Positions 17,578 to 26,040 of a DNA stretch of 64,000 bases are shown piece by piece. Positions within the stretch are counted from its first letter, which is position 1. Every line of letters begins with the position of its first letter. The position numbers and the translations under genes were made by a program. Origin of the DNA: Desulfofalx alkaliphila DSM 12257 (GTDB lineage Bacteria > Bacillota > Desulfotomaculia > Desulfotomaculales > Desulfohalotomaculaceae); NCBI RefSeq assembly GCF_000711975.1, contig NZ_KL544001.1, forward strand, positions 47,306 to 111,305. The letters run 5' to 3'. The notes beneath the pieces were generated by a model. It was not told the DNA's origin. It was given only the letters and a program-made list of their open reading frames with translations, and did not search any database.

Positions 17578-18357
17578 ATATCTAATAAAAATGAAACAGA
17601 TATGACTGTGGTTGAACACCTAGAAGAGCTAAGACGGGTAATAATTATTTCATTCGTTGCGACCTTTATAATGGCAGTGGTATGCCTGGTATTTGCAGAT
17701 CGTGTCTTAGAGATATTGTTAGATCCGGTCACCAGAACCGGCAACCAGATGGTGTATATCGGCCTTACCGAGGCACTGATTACGAAAATTTTAATTTCTA
17801 TTTTCCTCGGTTTTTTGGCAGCACTGCCGGTGATTTTGTGGCAGTTTTGGGGCTTTATTATCCCGGCCCTGCATAAAATTGAGCGAATTTACTTCACAAT
17901 ATTTATCGCCCTATCATATATATTGTTTATTGCCGGCATTGGCTTTGGTTTTTTCGGCGTCTATGGCCTGGGTGTGAAGTTTCTGTTAGGATTTGGGGGC
18001 GAAGAACTGCTGCCAATGATTACCATTGGCAAGTATGTTTCCTTCACCTTAATGTTCCTCATGCCCTTTGGACTGGTGTTTGAATTGCCCTTGGCTGCCT
18101 TCTTTTTGTCTAAACTTGGCTTTTTAACCTATAAATTCATGATTAAAAGCAGGAAATACGCCATCTTGATTTCGGTGATAATCTCCGCAGCCATTGTGCC
18201 CACCCCTGATATGCTGACACCGCTTTTGATGGCAACGCCCATGTACTTGCTCTACGAATTCAGCGCGCAAATTGTCAGGTTTGTGGAGTGGCAAAGGCGG
18301 CGTAAAGCCAAAAAAGAGGCGGAAAAGGAAGGGCGTACCCTGGAAGAAGATGAATAA
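17578..18357 (+). CDS. tatC: Twin-arginine translocase subunit TatC
   Basis: A ~259-residue TatC with six membrane helices. The receptor motif MTVVEHLEELRRVII lies at the N-terminus and the conserved LMPFGLVFELPL in the fourth helix. TatC recognises twin-arginine signals such as that of FdhA. Start choice is odd: the first ATG, 17602, has no SD, while AAAGGGGGT (17561-17569) lies 8 nt before an in-frame ATA at 17578. That AUA start would give an N-terminal tail SNKNETD, much like other TatC proteins. ATG 17602 remains the conservative start. Confidence 0.9.
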   Translation: MSNKNETDMTVVEHLEELRRVIIISFVATFIMAVVCLVFADRVLEILLDPVTRTGNQMVYIGLTEALITKILISIFLGFLAALPVILWQFWGFIIPALHKIERIYFTIFIALSYILFIAGIGFGFFGVYGLGVKFLLGFGGEELLPMITIGKYVSFTLMFLMPFGLVFELPLAAFFLSKLGFLTYKFMIKSRKYAILISVIISAAIVPTPDMLTPLLMATPMYLLYEFSAQIVRFVEWQRRRKAKKEAEKEGRTLEEDE

Positions 18358-18365
18358 AGGTGTGA

Positions 18366-18401
18366 AAAGGTTGGTAAGATTTTACTCTTACCAACTTTTT
18401 T
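18366..18401 (+). terminator. Intrinsic terminator after tatC
   Basis: GTTGGTAAGA pairs with TCTTACCAAC (10 bp, 6-nt loop), followed by TTTTTT. Confidence 0.9.
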
Positions 18402-18560
18402 GTTTCTAAAGAGTAGCGGCTGAACTTTGTTACAAAAATTACATAAAATTTTCATATTTTAAAAGGGCTTTTTTAATTTATGGCGAAATAAATAAATAGT
18501 AAAATAGTTACAAAAACTCTGATACCCTGGGGGTATAAAATAAAAAAGGAGGAGTTGCAA

Positions 18561-18845
18561 ATGGCTAAACCTGCCAAGGATGTTGTTGTGAAATTAGGGG
18601 ATGTAGAATTCACGGTGCCTGCCGGTAGCAAGGTTTTGGATGCAGCGGCTGTTGCCGGCGTTACTATTCCGGAGTTGACCATTAACCCGGAAAGCTGTAA
18701 AGGCTGCGGCCTGTGCGCAAAGGTATGCCCCTCCGGTGCAATTACAGGCGAAAAGAAAGAGGTGCACGTACTGGATGCCGGTAAATGTGAAAGATGTGGC
18801 GAATGCTTGGCCAAGTGTAAGCTGGGCTCCATCGTGCCGGCATAA
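18561..18845 (+). CDS. 2[4Fe-4S] ferredoxin with cysteine-less 2Fe-2S-like N-terminus
   Basis: A 94-residue protein. The C-terminal half has two four-cysteine sites, CKGCGLCAKVCPSGAI and CERCGECLAKCKLGSI, as in clostridial ferredoxins. The N-terminal ~35 residues (VVVKLGDVEFTVPAGSKVLD, then AAAVAGVTIPEL) read like the start of the plant-type [2Fe-2S] domain of NuoG or Fe-hydrogenases, but the expected Cys after IPEL is Thr. AAGGAGGAG precedes ATG 18561. It lies between tatC and a flavoprotein gene and has its own terminator. It is a plausible electron carrier, but its partner is unknown. Confidence 0.85.
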   Translation: MAKPAKDVVVKLGDVEFTVPAGSKVLDAAAVAGVTIPELTINPESCKGCGLCAKVCPSGAITGEKKEVHVLDAGKCERCGECLAKCKLGSIVPA

Positions 18846-18860
18846 TAGCATATAATACAT

Positions 18861-18890
18861 AAAAACCAGGCCTTTGGGCCTGGTTTTTTT
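18861..18890 (+). terminator. Intrinsic terminator after the ferredoxin gene
   Basis: AACCAGGCC, TTT loop, GGGCCTGGTT, then a run of T. The 214-bp gap beyond it (18891-19104) has a weak AAGACCC/GGGTCTT hairpin near 18955-18985 and no gene. Confidence 0.92.
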
Positions 18891-19104
18891 AAACCCTTTT
18901 ACCCTGTTAAAGGATGGAAGGATAAGCCTTCCGCCACCTGGACAAGACCCTTGGACCTTATTTGGGGGTCTTCTTGCTTGTGACTGCCGGGCCTAAAATA
19001 CTATTTTCCTGTGACCATGGATAAATTTACTCATTACAAGCAGGAACTTTATGAATATTGAATAAATACTAACCTAAGGAAATTATAGAAGGTGGGGGGC
19101 TTCT

Positions 19105-20223
19105 ATGAGTAGTGTCATTAGAGAAAAAATGTCCATTGGACCGCTTCATTTAAAAAACCGGATAACCATGGCACCTATGTTTACGGCTTACGGCAATGAT
19201 GACGGGACGGTAAGTGAAGCGCTGCTGGAGCATTACCGTGAGATGGGTAAGAGTGGGGCCGCCATGGTTGTGGTGGAAAATGCAATTGTGGACGGGGAGC
19301 GTTCTTGGTTTGGGCGCTTGCTGCGCATTGATAGGGATGACTACATAGAAGGGTTGGCAAAGCTTGCCCGCAGCATAAAAGAAGGCGGTGCCCATGCCGT
19401 TATTCAAATTAATCATGGGGGGCGCTATGCCGCAATAGCCAATCCCCTGGCCCCATCTCCCATTGCTGCCTTTGACGGTCCAATTCCTGAGGAGTTGACT
19501 GTGGCCCAGATCGAAGAAATAATAGACAAGTATGTTGCAGCGGCCTTAAGGGCGAAAAGGGCGGGTTTTGATGCCGTAGAGGTGCACGGGGCCACCGGTT
19601 ATTTGCCGGTGCAGTTTTTATCACCCAGAACAAATAAACGCACCGATATGTACGGCGGAAGTTTAGAAAACAGGATGCGCTTTGGCTTGCAATTGGTTAA
19701 GGCAATAATGGATGCCCTTGGTGCTGATTACCCGGTGGGATACCGCTTTATGGCCGATGAATGGTTGCCGGACGGTTTGCAACCGGCGGAAAGTAAAATA
19801 TATGCCAAAGAGCTGGATAAACTGGGCATAGCTTATTTATCAGTGACCGCAGGGGTTTATGAGTCCATGTTTTTGGAAGATAAGCTGGCACTGGCTGCCC
19901 AGGAAAATTATATGGCCGATTTGGCGGGGGCAATAAAGGCTGAGGTCACCGCACCTGTTATAGCGGCCGGCCGTATTGCAAGTGCAGCCGCCGCAGAAAG
20001 GGTTATATCATCGGGCCAGGCCGACCTGGTGGGTTTGGCGAGAATTCTGATGGCTGATCCCCAATGGCCCCACAGGGCCCTTGCCGGCTTGGACGGTGAG
20101 ATAAATAAGTGCAAAAATTGTGGCACCTGCATCGGGCTGATAATGAAACAAAGACCAATTATTTGTGCCGCCTGGGATCATGAACGCAAGCAAAAATATA
20201 CTGATTTATTAAAAAATAAGTAA
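19105..20223 (+). CDS. Old Yellow Enzyme-like NADH:flavin oxidoreductase, single FMN domain plus Fe-S motif
   Basis: A 372-residue TIM-barrel flavoprotein: LKNRITMAPMFTAYG at the N-terminus, INHGGRYAA, the catalytic-loop region GFDAVEVHGATGYLPVQFLSP, and the FMN-phosphate loops ending in VGLARILMADP. It ends soon after a cysteine cluster C-x2-C-x2-C-x11-C (CKNCGTC ... IIC) that in 2,4-dienoyl-CoA reductase-type enzymes binds a [4Fe-4S] centre. Those enzymes continue with an FAD/NAD(P)H domain of some 280 residues that is absent here. Electrons must therefore come from a partner, possibly a ferredoxin. Substrate unknown. Confidence 0.85.
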   Translation: MSSVIREKMSIGPLHLKNRITMAPMFTAYGNDDGTVSEALLEHYREMGKSGAAMVVVENAIVDGERSWFGRLLRIDRDDYIEGLAKLARSIKEGGAHAVIQINHGGRYAAIANPLAPSPIAAFDGPIPEELTVAQIEEIIDKYVAAALRAKRAGFDAVEVHGATGYLPVQFLSPRTNKRTDMYGGSLENRMRFGLQLVKAIMDALGADYPVGYRFMADEWLPDGLQPAESKIYAKELDKLGIAYLSVTAGVYESMFLEDKLALAAQENYMADLAGAIKAEVTAPVIAAGRIASAAAAERVISSGQADLVGLARILMADPQWPHRALAGLDGEINKCKNCGTCIGLIMKQRPIICAAWDHERKQKYTDLLKNK

Positions 20224-20236
20224 GGGAATATGGTGT

Positions 20237-21301
20237 ATGGTATTAAGAAAAAATAACGAACAACTTTATTTGGCCTTATTGAAAGGGATAAATACCGGAT
20301 TAATTGTAATTGATGCCCAGGGGCATATCGTTCTGGTAAACCGCTACTGCGAAGAAATGCTGGGCATAAGTTTTTCAGATGTTGCCGGCATGCACTATGC
20401 GGAGGCCTTGAAACATATACCGCCCGAAGAACGCTATACCCTCTTAACCCTGGAAACCGGTATAGAGTATAAAGACGTGGGCTATGAAGAAAAGCGCTTA
20501 AATAGAAGGCATATCATCACAGATACCCTCTTGCTCAGGGATAATGATAATAGGATAGTTGGGGCGGCGGGGATTTTTAAAGACGTAACCATGGTTAAAG
20601 AGCTGGAAACTAAGGTGCAGCAAATGAAACACCTATCAATGATGGGTGAAATGGCCGCCGGTATGGCCCACGAAATTCGCAATCCCTTAGCCTCCATCAA
20701 AGGTTTTATGCAATTGCTGGAGGAAAAGGGGTATTACTCAATACCGGAGGAAAGTGGGACAGACTATTTATCAATTATAAACAAAGAGATTGACAGGTTA
20801 AACCAATTGGTGGACCGCTTTCTACTGCTGTCAAAGTCATGTTTTGCTAAAAGAAGGCTGGACCTAAACCAGGTCATTAAGGACGTTATCCTTTTGGTTA
20901 GCAAACAAACAAAGGATGCAGGAATAAAGTTGACGGTAGAACTGTGCGAAAGGGCTGTGGTTTTAGGCGACGAGCAATCTCTAAAACAGGTGTTTTTAAA
21001 TATGATTAATAATTCAATTGATGCCCTGGCCGGTGGAGGAGAGATAAGGATAAGCAGTGAAATATTAGACCATCAATATCTTCTTGTTACATTGGCAGAT
21101 AATGGCATGGGGGTTAAACCGGAATTAATAGATGAACTGTTTAAGCCTTTCTATACCACTAAAAGTAATGGCACCGGTTTAGGCTTACTGATTTCTAAAA
21201 AAATTATAACCAACCATAGGGGAGAAATTAAGGTGGTAAGTGAGTATGGCAAAGGTATAAAATTTATTATTAAACTGCCGCGCTATGAGCAGAGCTCTTA
21301 A
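20237..21301 (+). CDS. PAS-domain sensor histidine kinase
   Basis: A 354-residue cytoplasmic kinase without membrane segments. A PAS domain at ~10-120 (GLIVIDAQGHIVLVNRYCEE) is followed by a HisKA domain with phosphoacceptor His in GMAHEIRNPLASIKGFMQLL near 146. The HATPase_c domain has the N box MINNSIDAL, the G1 box DNGMGV and the G2 box GTGLGLLISKK. The dimer region resembles sporulation kinases of the KinA/KinB class, so feeding a Spo0F-type relay is possible. No response regulator is adjacent. Confidence 0.9.
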   Translation: MVLRKNNEQLYLALLKGINTGLIVIDAQGHIVLVNRYCEEMLGISFSDVAGMHYAEALKHIPPEERYTLLTLETGIEYKDVGYEEKRLNRRHIITDTLLLRDNDNRIVGAAGIFKDVTMVKELETKVQQMKHLSMMGEMAAGMAHEIRNPLASIKGFMQLLEEKGYYSIPEESGTDYLSIINKEIDRLNQLVDRFLLLSKSCFAKRRLDLNQVIKDVILLVSKQTKDAGIKLTVELCERAVVLGDEQSLKQVFLNMINNSIDALAGGGEIRISSEILDHQYLLVTLADNGMGVKPELIDELFKPFYTTKSNGTGLGLLISKKIITNHRGEIKVVSEYGKGIKFIIKLPRYEQSS

Positions 21302-21319
21302 AAGGGCTTTGCTTTTTTT
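21288..21319 (+). terminator. Intrinsic terminator overlapping the kinase stop codon
   Basis: AGCAGAGCTCTT pairs with AAGGGCTTTGCT (two G-U pairs) and is followed by a T run. The TAA stop at 21299-21301 falls at the loop. Confidence 0.75.
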
Positions 21320-21431
21320 CCGTTATGTATTTTTAAGCATAACTTTGGTTAAGCGGGCAGGATATTTGTTATTAGGTATGAAATAATAAGTAATGGCTGA
21401 TTTTTCCGTATCTTTTAGGAGGCTGATAATC

Positions 21432-21611
21432 ATGAAAGAAGTACCGGAAAGTGTATTGGAGGCTGTGCGCAAAGCAGCACAGGAAAACCGTTTGTCATGT
21501 ACCATGGCCCGCAAGTTAGCCAAGGAGTTAAAGGTGCCGCCCCAGACGGTGGGCCAGGCTGCCGATCAGTTAAAGATAAAAATAAAGGCCTGTGAACTGG
21601 GCTGCTTTTAA
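21432..21611 (+). CDS. Small helix-turn-helix-like protein upstream of moeA
   Basis: A 59-residue protein starting at ATG 21432 behind AGGAGG. The central part (LSCTMARKLAKELKVPPQTV) looks like a helix-turn-helix, and it ends in CELGCF, a paired-cysteine tail. It lies 14 bp before moeA with no terminator between, so it is the first gene of the moeA operon. I do not recognise a named family; similar small proteins seem to sit beside molybdopterin genes in related genera (from memory). A regulatory or metal-sensing role is inference. Confidence 0.7.
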   Translation: MKEVPESVLEAVRKAAQENRLSCTMARKLAKELKVPPQTVGQAADQLKIKIKACELGCF

Positions 21612-21625
21612 CCGGAGGGGACAGA

Positions 21626-22849
21626 ATGGAGCTTTTTAATGTACTGACTGTGGAGCAAGCCAAGGCTGTTATTTCTGAAAATTATAAAAAAATGCAATTG
21701 GAAAGGGTATCTCTGACAGACAGCTTAGGAAGGGTGCTGGCTGCCGATGTCCTAGCCAGGGAGGATGTGCCTGGCTTTGACCGTTCCACCATGGACGGAT
21801 ATGCAGTGAAGGCCAAGGACACCTTTGGGGCGTCGGAAAGCCTGCCTGCCTATTTAGATATTGGCGGCCAGGTGTTGATGGGAAAGGAGCCAAGGGGTGA
21901 ATTAAAAATCGGTCAAGCCTGGGCCATTCCCACCGGGGGTATGCTGCCCCCCGGCGCCGATGCGGTGGTGATGGTGGAGTATACAGAAGAGTTAGATGAA
22001 CAAACCATTGGAGTAACCCGACCGGTGGCCCCCGGGGAAAATGTGGTGCGTCGAGGGGAAGACGTGCAGTCCGGCTCAGTGGTATTTAAAGCCGGGCATC
22101 GTATCCGTCCCCAGGACTTAGGGCTGCTTTCGGCGGTGGGTGTCACCGATGTGGCTGTGTTGCCCACCGTTAAAGTAGGTATAGTTTCCACCGGAGATGA
22201 AGTGGTTGCACCGGAAAAGCTGCCTCAACCCGGCCAAGTGCGGGATATAAATTCCTACGCCCTCTATGGGCAAGTAAAACAGGGCGGGGGCAGTGCTAAA
22301 CTGTACGGGCTTGTGAAAGATGATTTTGACAGCCTAAAAGAAACACTGACCGCCGCCATGGCAGAAAATGATATTGTTTTAGTATCCGGCGGCAGCTCGG
22401 TGGGTACCAGGGATGTCACTGCCAAGGTAATAGATACCCTGGGCAAGCCCGGAGTATTATTTCACGGCATCAACATAAAACCGGGCAAACCCACCATCGG
22501 AGCGGTGGTGGGGGGGAAAATACTCTTTGGCCTGCCGGGACATCCGGTGTCAGCAATGGTGGTATACAACCTGCTGGTTGACCCCCTGGTACGGTGGGGA
22601 AGCTATCAAAATGCCGGGAAAGAATTGTTCATAAGGGCCAAGTTGAACCGCAACATGCGCTCGGCGGCAGGGCGGGAAGACTTTTTGCGGGTGCGGCTGT
22701 ACTTCGACCAAGGGGAGTTAATGGCCGAACCTGTTTTGGGTAAATCAGGACTGATATCAACAATGGTGAAGGCAGACGGACTTGCGCGGGTGCCCGAAGG
22801 CAAAGAGGGCGTAGAGGCCGGTGAGTACCTGGAGGTAAAGCTGTTTTAA
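21626..22849 (+). CDS. moeA: Molybdopterin molybdenumtransferase MoeA
   Basis: A 407-residue MoeA of normal length. Family motifs: DVPGFDRSTMDGYAV near 50, the MoCF-binding segments VGIVSTGDEVV and VLVSGGSSVGTRD, INIKPGKPTIGAVVG, and LPGHPVSAMVVYNL. MoeA inserts molybdate (or tungstate) into adenylated molybdopterin, the last shared step in making the cofactor for FdhA. GGAGGGGAC precedes the ATG. A second moeA-type gene follows directly. Confidence 0.95.
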   Translation: MELFNVLTVEQAKAVISENYKKMQLERVSLTDSLGRVLAADVLAREDVPGFDRSTMDGYAVKAKDTFGASESLPAYLDIGGQVLMGKEPRGELKIGQAWAIPTGGMLPPGADAVVMVEYTEELDEQTIGVTRPVAPGENVVRRGEDVQSGSVVFKAGHRIRPQDLGLLSAVGVTDVAVLPTVKVGIVSTGDEVVAPEKLPQPGQVRDINSYALYGQVKQGGGSAKLYGLVKDDFDSLKETLTAAMAENDIVLVSGGSSVGTRDVTAKVIDTLGKPGVLFHGINIKPGKPTIGAVVGGKILFGLPGHPVSAMVVYNLLVDPLVRWGSYQNAGKELFIRAKLNRNMRSAAGREDFLRVRLYFDQGELMAEPVLGKSGLISTMVKADGLARVPEGKEGVEAGEYLEVKLF

Positions 22850-22902
22850 GGTGTTCAAAAAGAAGTTTTTTTGAGCATTTATTATTAGAGGAGAGTGGAA
22901 AA

Positions 22903-24840
22903 ATGAAACGGGATGTTTATTTAGACGATAAACCCTGGGAGCAGGCCCTGGAAGAATATCTACAATATTTAGACGAACTTGGGGCGCTGGAGCCGGGGCC
23001 TGCAGAAATAATAAAGGCAGAGGATGCCTTAGGCCGGGTTACCGCAGAACCGGTGTATGCCCGTTCTTCTTCGCCCCACTACCACGCTTCGGCCATGGAT
23101 GGGGTAGCAGTGCGCTCCCTGGATACCTTTGGGGCGTCAGAGACCACACCTAAGCAGCTTAAAATGGGGGAACAGGCTGTGATGGTGGATACCGGAGACC
23201 CGGTGCCGCCGGAATATGATGCGGTGGTGATGATTGAAGACGTACACTTTGTCAGTGAAGAATTAATTGAGATAACGGCAGCGGTGGCACCCTGGCAGCA
23301 TGTGCGCGTAATCGGTGAAGATGTGGTGGCCACCGAGATGATATTGCCGGGCAACCACATCATTCGTCCCATGGATATTGGGGGTATTTTAGCCGGAGGG
23401 ATAACGGAAATTAAGGTACATCCCCGGCCCAAGGTGGCTATTTTACCCACCGGCACCGAGTTGGTGCAGCCGGGCAGCCAATTAAAGGTTGGCGACATCA
23501 TCGAATACAACACACGGGTGCTTGGTTCGTACATAAGGGAATGGGGCGGCCAACCCATCCGTGGGGAAATAACCGCAGATGATTATGAAAAGCTAAAGGA
23601 CCGCATCTTAAAGGCTGTGGAAGAGTCAGATATGGTGATGGTTAACGCCGGTTCCTCTGCCGGCCGTGAAGATTATACGGTGGATTTGGTGCGGGAGTTG
23701 GGCCGGGTGCTTACCCACGGAGTTGCCACCAAGCCTGCCAAGCCGGTGATACTTGGGGAAATAAAAGGCAAACCGGTGGTGGGTGTGCCGGGCTATCCGG
23801 TTTCGGCTGTACTGGCCTGCGAGTTGTTTGTAAAACCTTTAGTGTGCAAAAAACTGGGTGTTGCCCCCTACAGGCGGCCGGAAATTCCGGCCACAGTATC
23901 CCGTAAAGTTGTCACTCCCCTGGGTGTAGAGGAGTTTATTCGGGTTAAACTGGGCCGGGTAGGGGAAAAGACCATAGCCACCCCCATATCCCGGGGTGCA
24001 GGAATGATCATGTCCATGGTGCGGGCCGACGGTATACTGCGGGTGCCCCGCAACACCGAAGGCTACCAGGCCGGTGAAAGGGTACCCATAGAACTGCTGC
24101 GTTCACTGGATGAAATCACCGAGACCACAGTGGTTATCGGCAGCCATGACATCGCCCTGGATGTGCTTGCCAACTACCTGAAAAAATTGTATCCCCAGGC
24201 CTCCCTGTCTTCAGCCCATGTGGGCAGCCTGGGCGGACTTACCGCCTTAAAGCGCAAAGAGGCCCACTGTGCCGGAACCCACCTGCTGGATGAAGAAACC
24301 GGGGATTACAACGTTTCCTATATTAAGCGTTTGCTGCCTGACAGAAAAATGGTCCTGGTCAACCTGGTTTACCGGGAGCAGGGTTTAATAGTGGCCAAGG
24401 GCAATCCCAAAAATATTACCGGCCTGGCCGACCTGGTTAACCCGGGCCTTAGTTTTGTTAACCGCCAGCGGGGTGCTGGCACCCGCATACTGCTGGACTT
24501 TAAACTAAAGGAACTGGGCATTAGTCCGGAACAAGTTCACGGTTATCAGCACGAAGAATACACCCATATGGCAGTGGCCGCAGCGGTGGCCAGCGGTTCT
24601 GCAGATGCAGGGTTAGGAATTAAAGCTGCTGCCAAGGCCTTGGGCCTTGATTTTATCGGAGTGATAGAAGAAAGATATGACCTCTGCATTCCGGAAGAAT
24701 ACTGGGACACACCGATAATTCAGCGCCTGTTAAAAGTAATGGAACTGCCGGAGTTTCAACAGGAAGTATATAAACTGGGGGGTTATGACCTGCGGGACTG
24801 CGGTAAGGTTATGTGGCGGCAGAGTGACAGTGATGTATAG
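22903..24840 (+). CDS. MoeA domain fused to a LysR-type/periplasmic-binding-protein-like domain
   Basis: A 645-residue fusion. Residues ~1-405 are a MoeA homologue (SPHYHASAMDGVAV, VAILPTGTELV, MVNAGSSAGREDY, VVGVPGYPVSAVLA). Residues ~410-640 are a PBP-II-like domain (VVIGSHDIALDVLANYL, FVNRQRGAGTRILLDF, GSADAGLGIKAAA), like the substrate-binding part of LysR regulators and the ModA-like domains found in clostridial and archaeal MoeA proteins. The second domain likely binds an oxyanion or cofactor intermediate, perhaps selecting W versus Mo. That role is inference. Confidence 0.9.
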   Translation: MKRDVYLDDKPWEQALEEYLQYLDELGALEPGPAEIIKAEDALGRVTAEPVYARSSSPHYHASAMDGVAVRSLDTFGASETTPKQLKMGEQAVMVDTGDPVPPEYDAVVMIEDVHFVSEELIEITAAVAPWQHVRVIGEDVVATEMILPGNHIIRPMDIGGILAGGITEIKVHPRPKVAILPTGTELVQPGSQLKVGDIIEYNTRVLGSYIREWGGQPIRGEITADDYEKLKDRILKAVEESDMVMVNAGSSAGREDYTVDLVRELGRVLTHGVATKPAKPVILGEIKGKPVVGVPGYPVSAVLACELFVKPLVCKKLGVAPYRRPEIPATVSRKVVTPLGVEEFIRVKLGRVGEKTIATPISRGAGMIMSMVRADGILRVPRNTEGYQAGERVPIELLRSLDEITETTVVIGSHDIALDVLANYLKKLYPQASLSSAHVGSLGGLTALKRKEAHCAGTHLLDEETGDYNVSYIKRLLPDRKMVLVNLVYREQGLIVAKGNPKNITGLADLVNPGLSFVNRQRGAGTRILLDFKLKELGISPEQVHGYQHEEYTHMAVAAAVASGSADAGLGIKAAAKALGLDFIGVIEERYDLCIPEEYWDTPIIQRLLKVMELPEFQQEVYKLGGYDLRDCGKVMWRQSDSDV

Positions 24841-25183
24841 TCCCGACAGATTTAAACCCGGTTATAAGGTGTGGTTGGAATGGGATGGCACGGTATTTGG
24901 TGACGGCTTGTTTAAGCTCTTAAAACTAATACATGAAATGGGCTCCATATCCGCAGCTGCCCGGGAAATGAATATGTCCTACCGGGCAGCCTGGGGTAGA
25001 ATAAAAACCGCCCAAAAACGCTGGCAAATAGAACTGGTGGTTACCCAGGTGGGCGGTGAACAGGGAGGCGGTGCAACCCTGACCCCCCCCGCCCTAGAGT
25101 TAATTAAGCGCTACAGCAGCTTTCGTCAACAGGTGGACGGTGTCATTGAGGAATTGTTTAAGGAAAGTTTTGCCCTTAAATAA
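24833..25183 (+). CDS. ModE-like winged-HTH protein (LysR-type HTH only)
   Basis: About 116 residues carrying one winged helix-turn-helix of the ModE N-terminal type: LLKLIHEMGSISAAAREMNM then SYRAAWGRIKTA, and the wing with GGEQGGGATLTPPALELI. It has no molybdate-binding TOBE domain, so it senses metal, if at all, only through a partner such as the neighbouring fusion protein. ATG 24833 overlaps the end of that gene by 8 bp, showing coupling. Its 3' end converges with and overlaps fdhD by 8 bp. Confidence 0.85.
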   Translation: MYSPDRFKPGYKVWLEWDGTVFGDGLFKLLKLIHEMGSISAAAREMNMSYRAAWGRIKTAQKRWQIELVVTQVGGEQGGGATLTPPALELIKRYSSFRQQVDGVIEELFKESFALK

Positions 25184-25961
25184 CCACCCGCCAGGGGTTA
25201 GCGTATATGTTCAAGCGCTTGCCCCGGGCGAAACCGACCACCGTGAGGCCCAGTTCCACTGCCATTTCCACCGCCAGGGCGGTGGGGGCCGACCGGGATA
25301 CTAAAATGGGCAGGCCCATCTTGGCAACCTTAATCAATATTTCGGAAGAAATGCGCCCGCTAAAAACCATGATTTTGTCATCAAAGGGAATATTATTTAA
25401 AAAGCAGTGCCCAAATATTTTATCCACTGCATTGTGTCTTCCGATATCTTCAAAGAAAACCACCACTTGGTCAGCGGTACACAGAGCCGCGTTGTGTACG
25501 CCGCCGGTTTCTTTAAATAAAGTGGATTGTTCTTCCAAATCGGTGCTCAACTGCCATATGTGCCGGGGGGTGACAAAGGTGGTGCTGTCCACCACAGACA
25601 TGGACTTGGCGTCGTTTACAAAGTAAAAGGATGACCGCCCGCGCCCGCAGCAAGAGGTTATATAGCGCTTTAAAAACCGCTTTTCCGCTTGCCCGGCATT
25701 GGCGCTGACATGGATGATACCTTCTTCTTCATCAACGGAGATGTCATGCAGGTCGGACGGCTGCTGTAAAATGCCCTCGGAGCAAAGAAAACCCACTGCC
25801 AATTCTTTCAGGTACTGGGGTGAGCAGACCAAGGTAACAAATTCATCACCGTTTAAAAAAAGTGTCACCGGTATTTCGGTAACCACCTTGTCCTCTTCTT
25901 GGCTAATTGCGCTATCAACAACTTTGGTTATTGGTAAGGAAACAAAGTTTTCTTTTTTCAT
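25176..25961 (-). CDS. fdhD: Formate dehydrogenase accessory sulfurtransferase FdhD
   Basis: A 261-residue FdhD. The mobile-loop cysteine pair is in ITSCCGRGR near 111, followed by the signature GGVHNAALC, FEDIGRHNAVDKI, and VSRSAPTALAVEMAVELG. FdhD passes sulfur from IscS to the bis-guanylate molybdopterin of formate dehydrogenase, which is essential for activity. On the minus strand GGAGG lies 5 nt before ATG 25961; the ATG at 25991 has no SD. It is convergent with the cofactor operon but serves the same enzyme. Confidence 0.95.
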   Translation of the reverse strand: MKKENFVSLPITKVVDSAISQEEDKVVTEIPVTLFLNGDEFVTLVCSPQYLKELAVGFLCSEGILQQPSDLHDISVDEEEGIIHVSANAGQAEKRFLKRYITSCCGRGRSSFYFVNDAKSMSVVDSTTFVTPRHIWQLSTDLEEQSTLFKETGGVHNAALCTADQVVVFFEDIGRHNAVDKIFGHCFLNNIPFDDKIMVFSGRISSEILIKVAKMGLPILVSRSAPTALAVEMAVELGLTVVGFARGKRLNIYANPWRVVI

Positions 25962-26040
25962 CACTACCTCCAGGGGAAAGTTTTTTAACATTTTTTACTT
26001 TTTCTATTCTAACCTGTTGGGGAAAAAAAGTACATAGGCG

